Assembly (NCBI GenBank): GCA_964016985.1
Contig: OZ024827.1
Span: forward strand, 22,337,275-22,401,274
DNA: 64,000 nucleotides
Direction: 5' to 3'
DNA from: Anodontia alba
Lineage: Eukaryota > Mollusca > Bivalvia > Lucinida > Lucinidae
Part shown: positions 55,762 through 64,000 of the stretch, piece after piece
How positions within the stretch are numbered: position 1 is the stretch's first letter
How the letters are laid out: the number at the start of each line of letters is the position of its first letter
Made by a program: the position numbers and the translations under genes
The notes under the pieces: model-generated
Told to the model about the DNA's origin: nothing
The model's database searches: none
The model's input: only the letters and a program-made list of their open reading frames with translations

Positions 55762-55916
55762 GACTCGCCAATTGTAGTGTTCTTCTCCAATAGAACCGCG
55801 GGGTATCTCGACATATTAGGAAGTGAAGACGCAGTGATTGTTTCCTATCAGATACAATGCGATGACCTTGAAGACACTGGAGTTAACAGAACAGTATCGA
55901 ACAAGCTCAGCGTCAC
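55762..55916 (+). CDS. ZP-domain protein, exon 3 (end of ZP-N and linker)
   Basis: The acceptor caactatttcag ends at 55761 and the donor gtgagt starts at 55917. The open frame (phase 0 in, phase 2 out) reads DSPIVVFFSNRTAGYLDIL, then EDAVIVSYQIQCDDLEDTG and NRTVSNKLSVT. The pattern vvFsN ... I-L-x-S-x-D-x-V-I-V-x-Y-x-x-x-C is typical of the last strands of ZP-N, where the Cys pairs with one upstream. Two N-R-T sequons fit an extracellular glycoprotein. There is no Met, so it is absent from Met-started ORF lists. It joins exon 4 without a stop. Confidence 0.75.
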
Positions 55917-56035
55917 GTGAGTTCTCGTTACCTCGCCTATTTACCCTGAATACGAGGCAAAAAGAAGCTAGACGGTTTTTGATTTTCCACTTTTAGACCA
56001 TGCGTATATTGTACACACACTATATTGTTGGCCGG

Positions 56036-56112
56036 TGTGTTGTGTGTGTGTGTGTGTGTGTATGTGTGTATGTGTGTAAGACCGGTGTGTGGTGTGTGTG
56101 TGTGGTGTGTAT
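56036..56112 (+). repeat. (TG)n microsatellite, interrupted
   Basis: TG/TA and TGG repeats in the intron between exons 3 and 4. Confidence 0.9.
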
Positions 56113-56129
56113 GTGTCCTGTGTGCGCAA

Positions 56130-56450
56130 TTATTTTCCACTTGATTAGCCACGGCGTGGTCGGTGCGAACTCCGCTTCCACGTTTACCACGTACACAGGT
56201 ACACATGGGCCGATTCGACAGCATTTCAATGCCACGTCTACCTGAACACCAGAGGACCGTCAGTAGGTTTAGTGGCAGTCTCCATCCAATTTTAGTCGTT
56301 TTCAGACCAGACGCCATGTGGACAACCACTGATCTGCAGTCCACGGGTAACAACGCGACGTCAAGACGTTCATCTACGTACCCCACACCTTTGTCGGTTT
56401 TCGACGGTAACGGACAAAACAAGTCAGTCGTCCGCGTGTTTCTGGTCTAA
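56130..56450. other. Segment open on both strands, unidentified
   Basis: The + frame from 56163 to 56450 and the - frame from 56422 across the segment are both stop-free. It is more GC-rich than its surroundings. No domain is recognised. It could be an old gene or transposon fragment within the intron. Confidence 0.3.
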
Positions 56451-56632
56451 CCTTACGAAATCGTTTACGGTAGACTAATCTTCCGATTAGGGCAGACAGA
56501 CCATATGCATTTATGGAATCTTTCGTTCAGGTATCAGATTACGCTACAATACAGGAAAAACTGACATGAAGTCAAACGTTTTAACAATGACATCAGCTGT
56601 TTCCTTTACCATATGTAATATACAGGCAACCC

Positions 56633-56971
56633 TCTTTATACCGACATTACATACAACGTATGTTAAAACTACATTTCGACTTTCACGAAGTCTTCGCTAA
56701 AGCGGTAACCATCACAAACTTTGCAAATATTATACTTGATATTTTAAAAGAAACATATGATTTGCATATTAGAATGGCCTCCGTGAGGCGATTCTAACAA
56801 ATATCCAAAACAAACGTTCTGTGAGGAAATCAAAACCGAAACAAGACCTTTCTTACATATCAATCTGCTCATAAATTTTTCATATCAATCTGCTCAAAGT
56901 ATTCTGTACAACAAATTCATTTTAATGGCAACGTTTGTTTGAACAAACGCTATCGTAACGAGGGTTCACTG
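56633..56971. mobile_element. MITE, shell B5 with short core B
   Basis: TA-flanked ends are caggcaaccctctttatacc and gctatcgtaacgagggttca, a diverged pogo-style inverted repeat. The centre gcatattagaatggcctcc/gtgaggcgattctaacaaat is a reduced core B. Confidence 0.6.
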
Positions 56972-57271
56972 TAGATGCTCTTACTGAACTGTCTAAAACG
57001 TGTACATTTTACTACCTGTAAGAGTACGTTTAAATACTGTTAGCTAGTGATTTCGCTGTTTAGACATGTCTGGTTAAATCCGATATTTTAAAGATTTAAA
57101 ACCATTAGAAACGCAACCGGTATACTTGTTTGTCATTTATTGCAATGTTTCGCATTTGTTCCGCTTAAATCAACTTTCGTACAACTTTCGTACAAGAGCA
57201 GTTAACAAGTTACCTCAGATGCAAAGTATTTAACAAGTTACCTCAGATGCTCGCTCATGCATGAACTTTTT

Positions 57272-57582
57272 GTCGGCCTCGGTGGCTCAGTTGGATGCGC
57301 CGTCCGACTGGAGACCAGGAGGTCGCGGGTTCAACCCCCGCCGAGGTCGGCAACATTCTTTCGTGGAGATTGATCATGAAGTGTTTTCTACGGTCATTCT
57401 CTCCCTTCCGCTGATTCAAGAAGGGCAGTTGTCAGTTTCTGGCGAAAGAATGTGCACAATACTGGTTAACGGCTTAGAGCACTAAGCCTGCCCAGTAAAC
57501 GTGTGGTTAGGTAAACTGACCGCGCTCGACATGACTCCATTGGCATTGGGTTGACTGGGCCGTAAAACCTCAACACAAACAA
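57272..57582 (+). mobile_element. SINE1, best-preserved copy
   Basis: The head gtcggcctcggtggctcagt has A box tggctcagttgg and B box gggttcaacccccgc. The body reads ttcgtggagattgatcatga, cattctctcccttccgctga, gcagttgtcagtttctggcg, cctgcccagtaaacgtgtgg. The tail gactgggccgtaaaacctc has a small extra duplication (cattggcattggg). The acceptor-stem-like GCCTCGG/CCGAGG pairing shows tRNA origin. Confidence 0.9.
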
Positions 57583-57658
57583 TAAAATAAATCGGTTCTT
57601 AAAAACAATAGCAGCCTTTCAACAAATTCGAACTAGTAGAGACTGTTTAATATTACAG

Positions 57659-57792
57659 GCTTGAAGTTTCCACCCAAGCGACTGTGACGCCATCATTTGT
57701 TGTGACGTCAGACATCAAAGACTCTGTACAAGGTAGCTCGGTAACGATATCCGACGTTGGAGATACGGTATATTGGACCATCGACGTTCCAG
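57659..57792 (+). CDS. ZP-domain protein, exon 4 (start of ZP-C)
   Basis: The acceptor tttaatattacag ends at 57658. Completing the split codon of exon 3 (AC+G), it reads TLEVSTQATVTPSFVVTSD, IKDSVQGSSVTISDVGDTV and YWTIDVP. The stretch I-S-x-x-x-x-G-D-x-V-Y-W is the familiar opening of the ZP-C half in molluscan ZP proteins. The donor is GC, not GT: CCAG followed by gcaagt at 57793, the accepted strong GC-AG form. It leaves phase 1, which exon 5 fits. Confidence 0.75.
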
Positions 57793-57837
57793 GCAAGTAT
57801 TAACCTTATTTACTTTAAATATGGTACACTTTAAGGG

Positions 57838-57962
57838 AAAGAAGCCAACTGATCTGGATCTGCACTGTTCGTCATTAAGTATGAGATTCTCAGCAAACCG
57901 GATCAAGTTATCTAATTAGCTCAATTAGAAGTGGGCGTGGCATCTAAATTAGCAGAACGCGG
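57838..57962. mobile_element. Shell A1 MITE, partial
   Basis: agaagccaactgatctgga and tctgcactgttcgtcatta, then gaagtgggcgtggcatctaa and agcagaacgcgg match the right two thirds of the A1 family. It lies 45 bases after the exon-4 donor. Confidence 0.65.
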
Positions 57963-59074
57963 TTTAAAAATCTTTTCGGGAGAATTCTCTGAGGGAGGGA
58001 ATCAGTCACAACTTGTGTCCCTTGTATAAAATTAACAGTATTTGTCAATTCCCTTACATCCTTACCATATTTGTTCAATGATTTGAACAAGTTAACTATA
58101 TCTGAAAACCGCTGGATTAGTAGCAAGCAGTTTAAACCCGAATTAGATTGTGCGTATTGTAGGTCTTATCTCGGTTCTCAACATTGTTTGCTTACGCCTG
58201 TCGTAGCGTTTGTGACAAACGCTTTGCATATTATCAGCTTGCCAACTTAAGCATTTTACAGTGACTTGATACATTCGGTGAGATTTTTTTTCTGCCACAT
58301 TCGGTGAGATTTTTTTTCTGCCATCTCAAAAAGGTGAACCTTAGTGAAGGTTTCGTATCGAGCCCTTCTCAAAGATGATCTACTTTAAAGCAAAGAATTT
58401 GCTCCCTTTGGAAGCAATTCTTTGCAGCAAATCTATTTTCAGAAAGGTGATATTTGGACAAGTCTCTTTGGAAGCATTTTATCGGCCATATTTTGAATAG
58501 TGTATGACTTGCGCCAGGAATCCCATGTCTAGATGCAATGTTAGCCTCTATTTTCATCTCATTAACGCTGGCATCTGAACCTATTCCCTTTAGGTAAAGC
58601 TGCTGAATCCTTTTTATCTAAAAGAGCTGGAAAGGAAGCTTTAAATACAGGCTTCGTATAAGTGTTTAGCAAAGTATGGTTTACTAAAACATGGCAAAAG
58701 TCCCCAAGTTATAATAAAGTACGTCTTTCCGCAGTATTTTAAAAGAAACAAAAACGAAAAACTAACATCCTTTTATTCCTGGATACCAAGCAACGACTCC
58801 CAAAATTGATAGACCATTACGTCGAACAACCTTCCGAATAACTTCTCCGCGTTTTATTAAATATTATTGCCAAAATACCTAGATAAATGCAATAAAAAGG
58901 AAAGGTGGTTTGAGAAATGGAAATAAAACCTTCACCAGCCGTCATCACCACCCGTCACTAGTGAAGGAATCATTGAAAATATTTACGACCAGTCCGTATA
59001 CTTCTATATATGTATCGTAAGAAAATAGGGGACTCCGATCACCCTGTGCGTCAGTCTTACAGAACTCCTGTAGG
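57963..59074. other. Intron sequence, minor repeats
   Basis: 58268-58322 has a direct repeat of acattcggtgagatttttt. 58382-58437 is a hairpin (caaagaatttgctccc/ggaagcaattctttg) resembling the core of shell C. No coding feature is seen. Confidence 0.5.
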
Positions 59075-59235
59075 TTTCGTGTATCTTACGTCACCGGGGC
59101 GTCCAGCTAATATTGGCTGACAATAGGGCAAGGCCTTGTCCATGCAGCAGATATGGGTAGGGGGATATGTTTGTTTCATTTCTTGTTTTTTCACCAATTT
59201 TTTCCCCTGTCCTTTTAGCTCCTATCTCTTTTATC
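59075..59235 (+). mobile_element. SINE2, truncated
   Basis: tttcgtgtatcttacgtcac, cggggcgtccagctaatat, tagggcaaggccttgtcc, then gtagggggatatgtttg. The tail is missing. A strongly diverged SINE1-like stretch (gatcatgaaacattccctac, gcagttgtcaatttcggg) follows at 59255-59450. Confidence 0.7.
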
Positions 59236-59612
59236 CCCCAATCCAATCAATCATGATCATTGATCATGAAACATTCCCTACAGGCCCTCTCCCTTCCATT
59301 GGTTCAAAGGCAGTTGTCAATTTCGGGAAAAATGATGTGCACAAGTCTTCGTTAACGGCTATATCACTAACCTGCCCTGGGGAAAGTGTCGTTAGGTAAG
59401 CTCAACAGCTCAACATAACCTAACCGTTGACTGTTAAACTCCAGCCCAATCCGGATTAGATTTCCAATGGATGCGGAGTTCAGCACAAGACTTACGGTGC
59501 TTCATGGCACAGTCGCTTTCCATCGTCTAAATATGGCGTGAGTAATGTTGAAAGGGACCCAAAATACCAAATCATCAGCTAGATGTATAGTCATAAAGGG
59601 TTTTTATTACAG

Positions 59613-59697
59613 CTAACTACACAGCGAAGGCGACGTGTGATGCCTACTCCGGAACCTCCACATCAGGCACCCCATCCAAACGACTGGTAACTAATGG
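59613..59697 (+). CDS. ZP-domain protein, exon 5
   Basis: The acceptor gtttttattacag ends at 59612. Joined to the phase-1 G of exon 4, it reads ANYTAKATCDAYSGTSTSG then TPSKRLVTNG, with donor gtatgt at 59698. VPxxY-x-x-x-x-x-x-C-x-A-x-x-G and the closing V-x-x-N-G (normally followed by Cys) match ZP-C. An NYT sequon is present. The next exon, expected to begin by completing G and then Cys, was not found in the remaining 4 kb. It may lie beyond the window. Confidence 0.75.
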
Positions 59698-60245
59698 GTA
59701 TGTATACTTTTATCGTCCCCATTCATTGTGGAAAAACTTCCAGTATTTAAGAAGGGGAAACGCCTAGAAGCTTCCATTTTTTACCACTTTATTCCTGTTT
59801 GCTTTCCTGGACTCCCACTTCACAACCAAAATGGTGTCTGCTCTAAAACAATTTACTTCACTGCGAGCAAAATCTTAAGACCCATTTTTTTCAGAAGGTC
59901 TGATAAACAAATTTAGCAAAACTTGACAGTTGACAGTTGTCTTCCATGAAAAAGTTTATTCCTCTTAAAACTAGACTCGGAATTGTAGAATAAATGACCG
60001 CGGAAGTTTATATAACCCTTCAGAAGTTTTTGTATTTTCCCTGACGCTGCGAAATACATTGTTTACGTTCTCAATATAGTTAAGTAAGCTTTCGCTCCTC
60101 CCCCTCCTCCACCCCACCTCCGATAGTGCATAACTAATGTACGCAACTCCTTCTACAGGCTTAAACCGTTAGTTTTGAAATTTTGCAGGCATTTCATTTC
60201 CTACATGGTCTCAAGATGTGCTTGTGCTTTTGAGAATCCTCGGGT
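59698..60245. other. No recognisable feature
   Basis: No ORF with a domain is present. An acceptor-like ttctacag at 60159 is not followed by a convincing open frame. Confidence 0.4.
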
Positions 60246-60490
60246 TGTACCCCGCCACACGATAGTGGAATATGTTTTCACGTTTGACGTTCCTGTCTGT
60301 GTCCGTCCGTCCGTCCGTATTTCGGTTCCGGATAACTGAGTAAACGTCACCGGATTTTCATCAAACTTGGTATGTGCATTGACATTGTGGAGGTCTGGTT
60401 TGGGTTGCTAATAGGCAAATTACGTCAAATTTTGACGGAATTACCTGCCCGAGACACGCCCATACTTTAGTTTCTGGACGGTAACTAATC
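60246..60490 (+). mobile_element. CCCCGCCAC-end element fragment
   Basis: gtaccccgccacacgatagt, GTCC runs, gtaaacgtcaccggattttc, tatgtgcattgacattgtgg and gcccgagacacgcccatac match the 5' part of 18620. Bases 60491-60775 show only a short hairpin (gtaccctaaatag/agtagggtac). Confidence 0.75.
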
Positions 60491-60775
60491 ACACTTTGGT
60501 CTTGGTTCTACACACTAAATACTATCGAAGTGTATAGATAGCAGATTTTGAAAGGCGGGGAACATACATTGTTTATTTGCCTGCATTATTTGCTCGTACC
60601 TGCCTGTAGTATTTTAGTATTAGTATTTTAGCATACTCATACATACATATAAACGTTTACAAGAGGAGCATTGTGTACCCTAAATAGCATAAGTAGGGTA
60701 CACAATGTCAACAGGGGAGCATTTGTATAGGTAGGGTCTACCAAGTGCTTACCAGGGAACACGATGTGACTCTTC

Positions 60776-61054
60776 ACATTACGAAAATACGCCTATTCAA
60801 ATATACTGAGTATTTTACCACCAGAAAATGTATGTATTCAAATAAAAAAAAAAACGCTTGATTTTTCATGTTTCTACTCTAAACATATTAAGGGAACTAG
60901 TTACAACCGCCTCGGCGAGGCGGTTCTAACGAATACTCACAATCTGTTTTTTAGCAGAAATAAAATGTTTACCCCTATTAACCCCAGTTTTACGATATAA
61001 GTGAGGTTTAAGGGGGTCGAAATTAGGGTCAAAATTATAGATGTTTTCGTGATG
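60776..61054. mobile_element. B3 MITE with core B
   Basis: cattacgaaaatacgcctat, aatatactgagtattttacc, the core stem acaaccgcctcgg/cgaggcggttct, tttagcagaaataaaat, accccagttttacgatata and atgttttcgtgatg. It has the same plan as 51993-52257 with a duplicated attagggtc near the right end. Confidence 0.8.
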
Positions 61055-61073
61055 AGGGTCATATTTCAAAATT

Positions 61074-61277
61074 GTGGCTGAGGATAGTTTGATCAAAGTG
61101 GCTTATTTGATAGACCGTCCGCCTTCCAATCGCCAGGTCGTGCGTTCGGATCCGTCTTGGATAGCTGGATTCGTGTCTAGTATCAAATCGTACAGGTTTG
61201 GTTTGCTCGAAGCCCGGCATTGGGAAGAGCAGGGACTAAATCGCACCGGTGTAAGTATCGGAGCAATGAAGGGCATC
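61074..61277 (+). mobile_element. tRNA-headed SINE5 fragment fused to the LINE
   Basis: tttgatagaccgtccgcctt and the B-box-like gtgcgttcggatccg form a tRNA-like head. The body (gtttgctcgaagcccggcat, gggactaaatcgcaccggtg, agcaatgaagggcatcag) then runs directly into LINE ORF1 at about 61278 with no SINE tail. Confidence 0.5.
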
Positions 61278-61289
61278 AGTTCCCAGTCG

Positions 61290-61660
61290 AAGTGTACATT
61301 CCAAATCCTCTGTGGTGTTTCAACTGTCAGAGGTTTGGACATCATGAAAACGGCTGTCCTGAATTACCTGGATCAGTGTGTGAAAATTGTGGTATGGGTG
61401 ACTTTGACCACCATACAAATGCTTGTAAAAATGAAGCTAAGTGTGTGAATTGTCAAAAAAATCATCAATCAAAATCAAATAAGTGTGAAATTTGGAAAAA
61501 AGAGAAAGAAATTATGATAATTAAAGTTACACAAAAATCACTTATTTGGAAGCTAAAAAAATTCAAAAACCAACCTGAAATTACCTTTGCAAAAGTTGTT
61601 CAATCCCTAAACACTAAACCTGAAGGTTCGATTCCCTTGAGAACAGGAGTTAGATATTGA
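61290..61660 (+). pseudogene. LINE ORF1 fragment with three intact zinc knuckles
   Basis: CFNCQRFGHHENGC, CENCGMGDFDHHTNAC and CVNCQKNHQSKSNKC follow one another. All metal-binding residues are present, unlike the copy at 41544. The frame ends early through an internal deletion. Confidence 0.85.
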
Positions 61661-61737
61661 CTCCTCCATGTTCTCCCAGTCTCAGAGAAAACAAAAAGGA
61701 TTAAGTTCCTTAATTTAAAATCATCTCTCCATTCATC

Positions 61738-64000
61738 ATGGATAAAAAATCCAATTATTCAGTGGAACTGTCGAGGACTCAAAGCAAATTATAACTAAAT
61801 TTTAATTTTAACACTTTCTCCGACTGTCTTTTGTCTCCAGGAAACCTTTTTAAACTACAGATAATATTAATTTTAAAAATTATAGTTTATATAATATCGC
61901 AACTGATAATCAGAAAGCATCAGGAGTTTCATCTATCCTTGTAAAATCAAATGTTCTTCAGACAGATATAAATAGTAATTTAAAAGCTGTTGCTATAAAT
62001 GTCACTGTCTAAATCCATAACAATTTGTTCTCTATACCTTCCTCCATACTGTAAATTTTCTAAACACGATTTAGAAAATCTTATAAACCAATTACCTCGT
62101 CCTTATTTATTATTAGGTGACTTCAATAGTCACAGCAAACTATTGGGGTTGTCTGGATACATATGACAAAGGAGAAATAATAGAAAATTTTATTGCAGAA
62201 AATGATCTATGTTTATTTAACGATAAACAACCAACTTATCTTCATTCTCCTACAAGAAATTGTTTTGCTTTAGATTTATCTATATGCTCTCCAAATATTT
62301 ACTTAGATTTTGATTGCTCAGTTCTAGATGACCTTCATGGGAGCGATCACTTTTCAATTAAAATTCAAGAAATTGAATCGACAAATGAAGACCATCATTC
62401 CCGGTGGAATCTGAATAAAGCAAACTGGGAGAATTTTATGGAGTTATGTTATGACAAATTAAAACCTGAAATGTTTAAAACAGCAGATATATAAGCGTTT
62501 ACTGATACATTAATTCATAAAGCCGAAAAATGTATTCCAAAGTCCTAGACACGTTCAAAAAGAAATAGACCTCGGTTTAATAACTATGTTAAAAATTCAA
62601 TAAATAAAAGAATCTGCCTTACGAAAGTTCAATAGCCAACCAACAAAAGAAAATCTAATCCATGCCAAACAAATGCGAGCAAAAGCTCGCAAGACAATAA
62701 AAACGGCTAAAAGAACATCTTGGCAGCAATACGTCTCCAAACTTAACTCTAGAACTCCAGCAAAGAAATATGGGACCCGATTCGACAAATTACTGGCAAA
62801 AATAAAAAAATCACAAGCATGTCCATATTAAATGAAATGGAAATATATGCTCAACGACTAAAGATATTTCCAATGCACTAGGAGAGAATTTTCAGAAAAA
62901 CTCTTCTAGTGCAAATTACTCGCAAAATTTTCAGAACATAAAACTAGAACGAGAGAAAGAGCATTTAAATTTTATGTCAATAAGTCATGAAAAATATAAT
63001 GTACCATTCACAGCTTCAGAATTATTAGATGCTCTTCATAAATTTCACGATACAGCTGTTGGTCCTGATGACATTCATTATCAAATTCTTAAACATTTAC
63101 CCGATAACGCTTTAGAAACGTTATTAAATATTTTAAATGATATTTGGATCACTGGAAAATTTCCAAAGGCTGGAGTAAAGCAACGATTATACCTATACCA
63201 AAACCAAATAAAGATCATACTGAAGCCACTAGCTATAGACCTATTTCTTTGACAAGTTTATGTAAAATAATGGAGAGAATGATTAATGATAGGCTGGTTT
63301 GGTTCTTGGAATCAAACCAGCTTATAACAAAATATCAAGCTGGATTCAGAAAAAATAACTGTACAAACGATCATTTCATTCGTTTGGAATCATTTATTCG
63401 TGATGCCTTTGTTAAAAAAGAACATGTCGTAGAGGTATTTTTTGACCTTGAAAAAGCTTACGATACTACTTGGAAACATGGCATCATGAAAGATTTGCAT
63501 AAATTAGGCCTTAAAGGCCGATTACCAATTTTTATTCAAAAATTTATCAGATCGAACATTAAATGTTCGAATAGGTAATACGTTATCGGACATATTTAAA
63601 GAAGAACTAGGTGTACCACAGGGAAGCATTTTATCACCTACCTTGTTTGGCATTGAAATTAACAATATTGTTAAATGTGTGAAAGACCTTGATTGTTCTT
63701 TTTGTTGACGATTTTGGAATATTTATTAGGTCGAAAAATACGGAAACCATTGAATTCAAACTTCAACGATGTTTAAATAATATAGAAGATTGGGCAACAG
63801 AAAATGGTTTCAAATTTTCGGAAACAAACACAATGCGTTCATTTTTGTCAGATACGACAGTTAAATTTAGATCCTCATCTTACCATATATGGTAGTCCCA
63901 TTTCAGTCGTCAGTGAAGCAAAATTCCTGGGTGTTTTGTTCGATAACAAATTATCTTTTATCCCACGCATCAAAGCTTTAAAAGCTAAATGTTTAAAAGC
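61738..64000 (+). pseudogene. LINE ORF2 fragment: endonuclease and partial RT
   Basis: It starts MDKKSNYSVEL in the shifted frame (IQWNCRG in the family frame). The open stretch 62117-62494 keeps the ... FNSHS region, CFALDLSICSPNI and GSDHFSIK with the endonuclease His-Asp pair. RT: VGPDDIHYQIL (63060), PIPKPNKDHTEATSYRPISL (63200), FFDLEKAYDTTWK (63440), GVPQGS (63610) and FVDDF (63703), in several frames. A frameshift at 63697 separates the last two. The window ends before RNase H. Confidence 0.85.

Larger units (their letters stand above)
61278..64000 (+). mobile_element. Non-LTR retrotransposon copy 3, 5'-truncated, leaves the window
   Basis: It begins within ORF1 at gtgtacattccaaatcctc. 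Compared with the copy at 41169 it lacks about 290 bp between the end of the ORF1 knuckles and NRFDSL (junction near 61624, cctgaaggttcgattccc). It then carries the endonuclease and RT up to the window edge. Confidence 0.9.

Noticed and set aside
60159..60240. Possible next ZP exon after ttctacag
   Set aside because: The frame required by exon 5 gives no ZP-like sequence and no NG-Cys continuation.

Overview
The window is AT-rich, animal-type DNA dominated by repeats, most likely from a bivalve mollusc. This rests on recognised family resemblance, not a database search: tandem-core elements with AGCTCACCTGAGC ends, several tRNA-headed SINEs ending in GTAAAACCTCAACACAAACA-type tails, a Mutator-type transposase fused to a YqaJ nuclease, Tc1-like elements and an EN-RT-RNaseH non-LTR retrotransposon. 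There are no bacterial operons, rRNA genes, CRISPR arrays or convincing free-standing tRNA genes. The species cannot be fixed from sequence alone.

One host gene is visible, on the + strand from about 38.0 kb to at least 59.7 kb. Five short exons (38031-38113, 53998-54147, 55762-55916, 57659-57792, 59613-59697) have splice sites and read as a secreted zona pellucida (ZP)-domain protein: signal peptide, ZP-N half, then the start of ZP-C. Four have no methionine-started ORF of their own and exon 1 is only 27 codons, so an ORF scan misses them. One intron has a GC donor. Exon 2 has an in-frame stop just before its donor, and its acceptor lies 15 bases from a MITE. The gene runs off, or is lost, after exon 5.

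Layout. 0-2.5 kb: array of about 170-bp units with a 1030-bp higher-order repeat. 2.6-5.3 kb: palindromic MITEs. 5.7-13.1 kb: one ancient Mutator/YqaJ transposase gene on the - strand, split by three insertions, one of them about 4 kb and composite. 13-21.4 kb: microsatellites, SINEs, MITEs and a second tandem-core element. 22-28 kb: a Tc1 remnant and three copies of a long-inverted-repeat element. 28-31.6 kb: a three-layer nest (LINE inside SINE inside an older repeat) with target duplications. 33-41 kb: dispersed repeats, the first ZP exon, a second 170-bp array and nested SINEs. 41.2-46.9 kb: a full-length but decayed non-LTR element. 47.0-47.9 kb: a homogeneous 24-bp minisatellite. 48.3-50.9 kb: a Tc1 pseudogene element and a fold-back Tc1 derivative. 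51-61 kb: ZP exons among MITEs and SINEs. 61.3-64 kb: a third LINE copy leaving the window.

The strongest structural signal beyond ordinary annotation is modularity of the MITEs. Two or more central palindromes (called cores A and B here) recur inside elements whose terminal sequences differ, as if stem-loop cores were exchanged between terminal-repeat shells. A second signal is a short 3' hairpin (CCC-loop-GGG then TTGA) shared by the LINE and two SINE families, suggesting that the LINE, or a relative, mobilises them.
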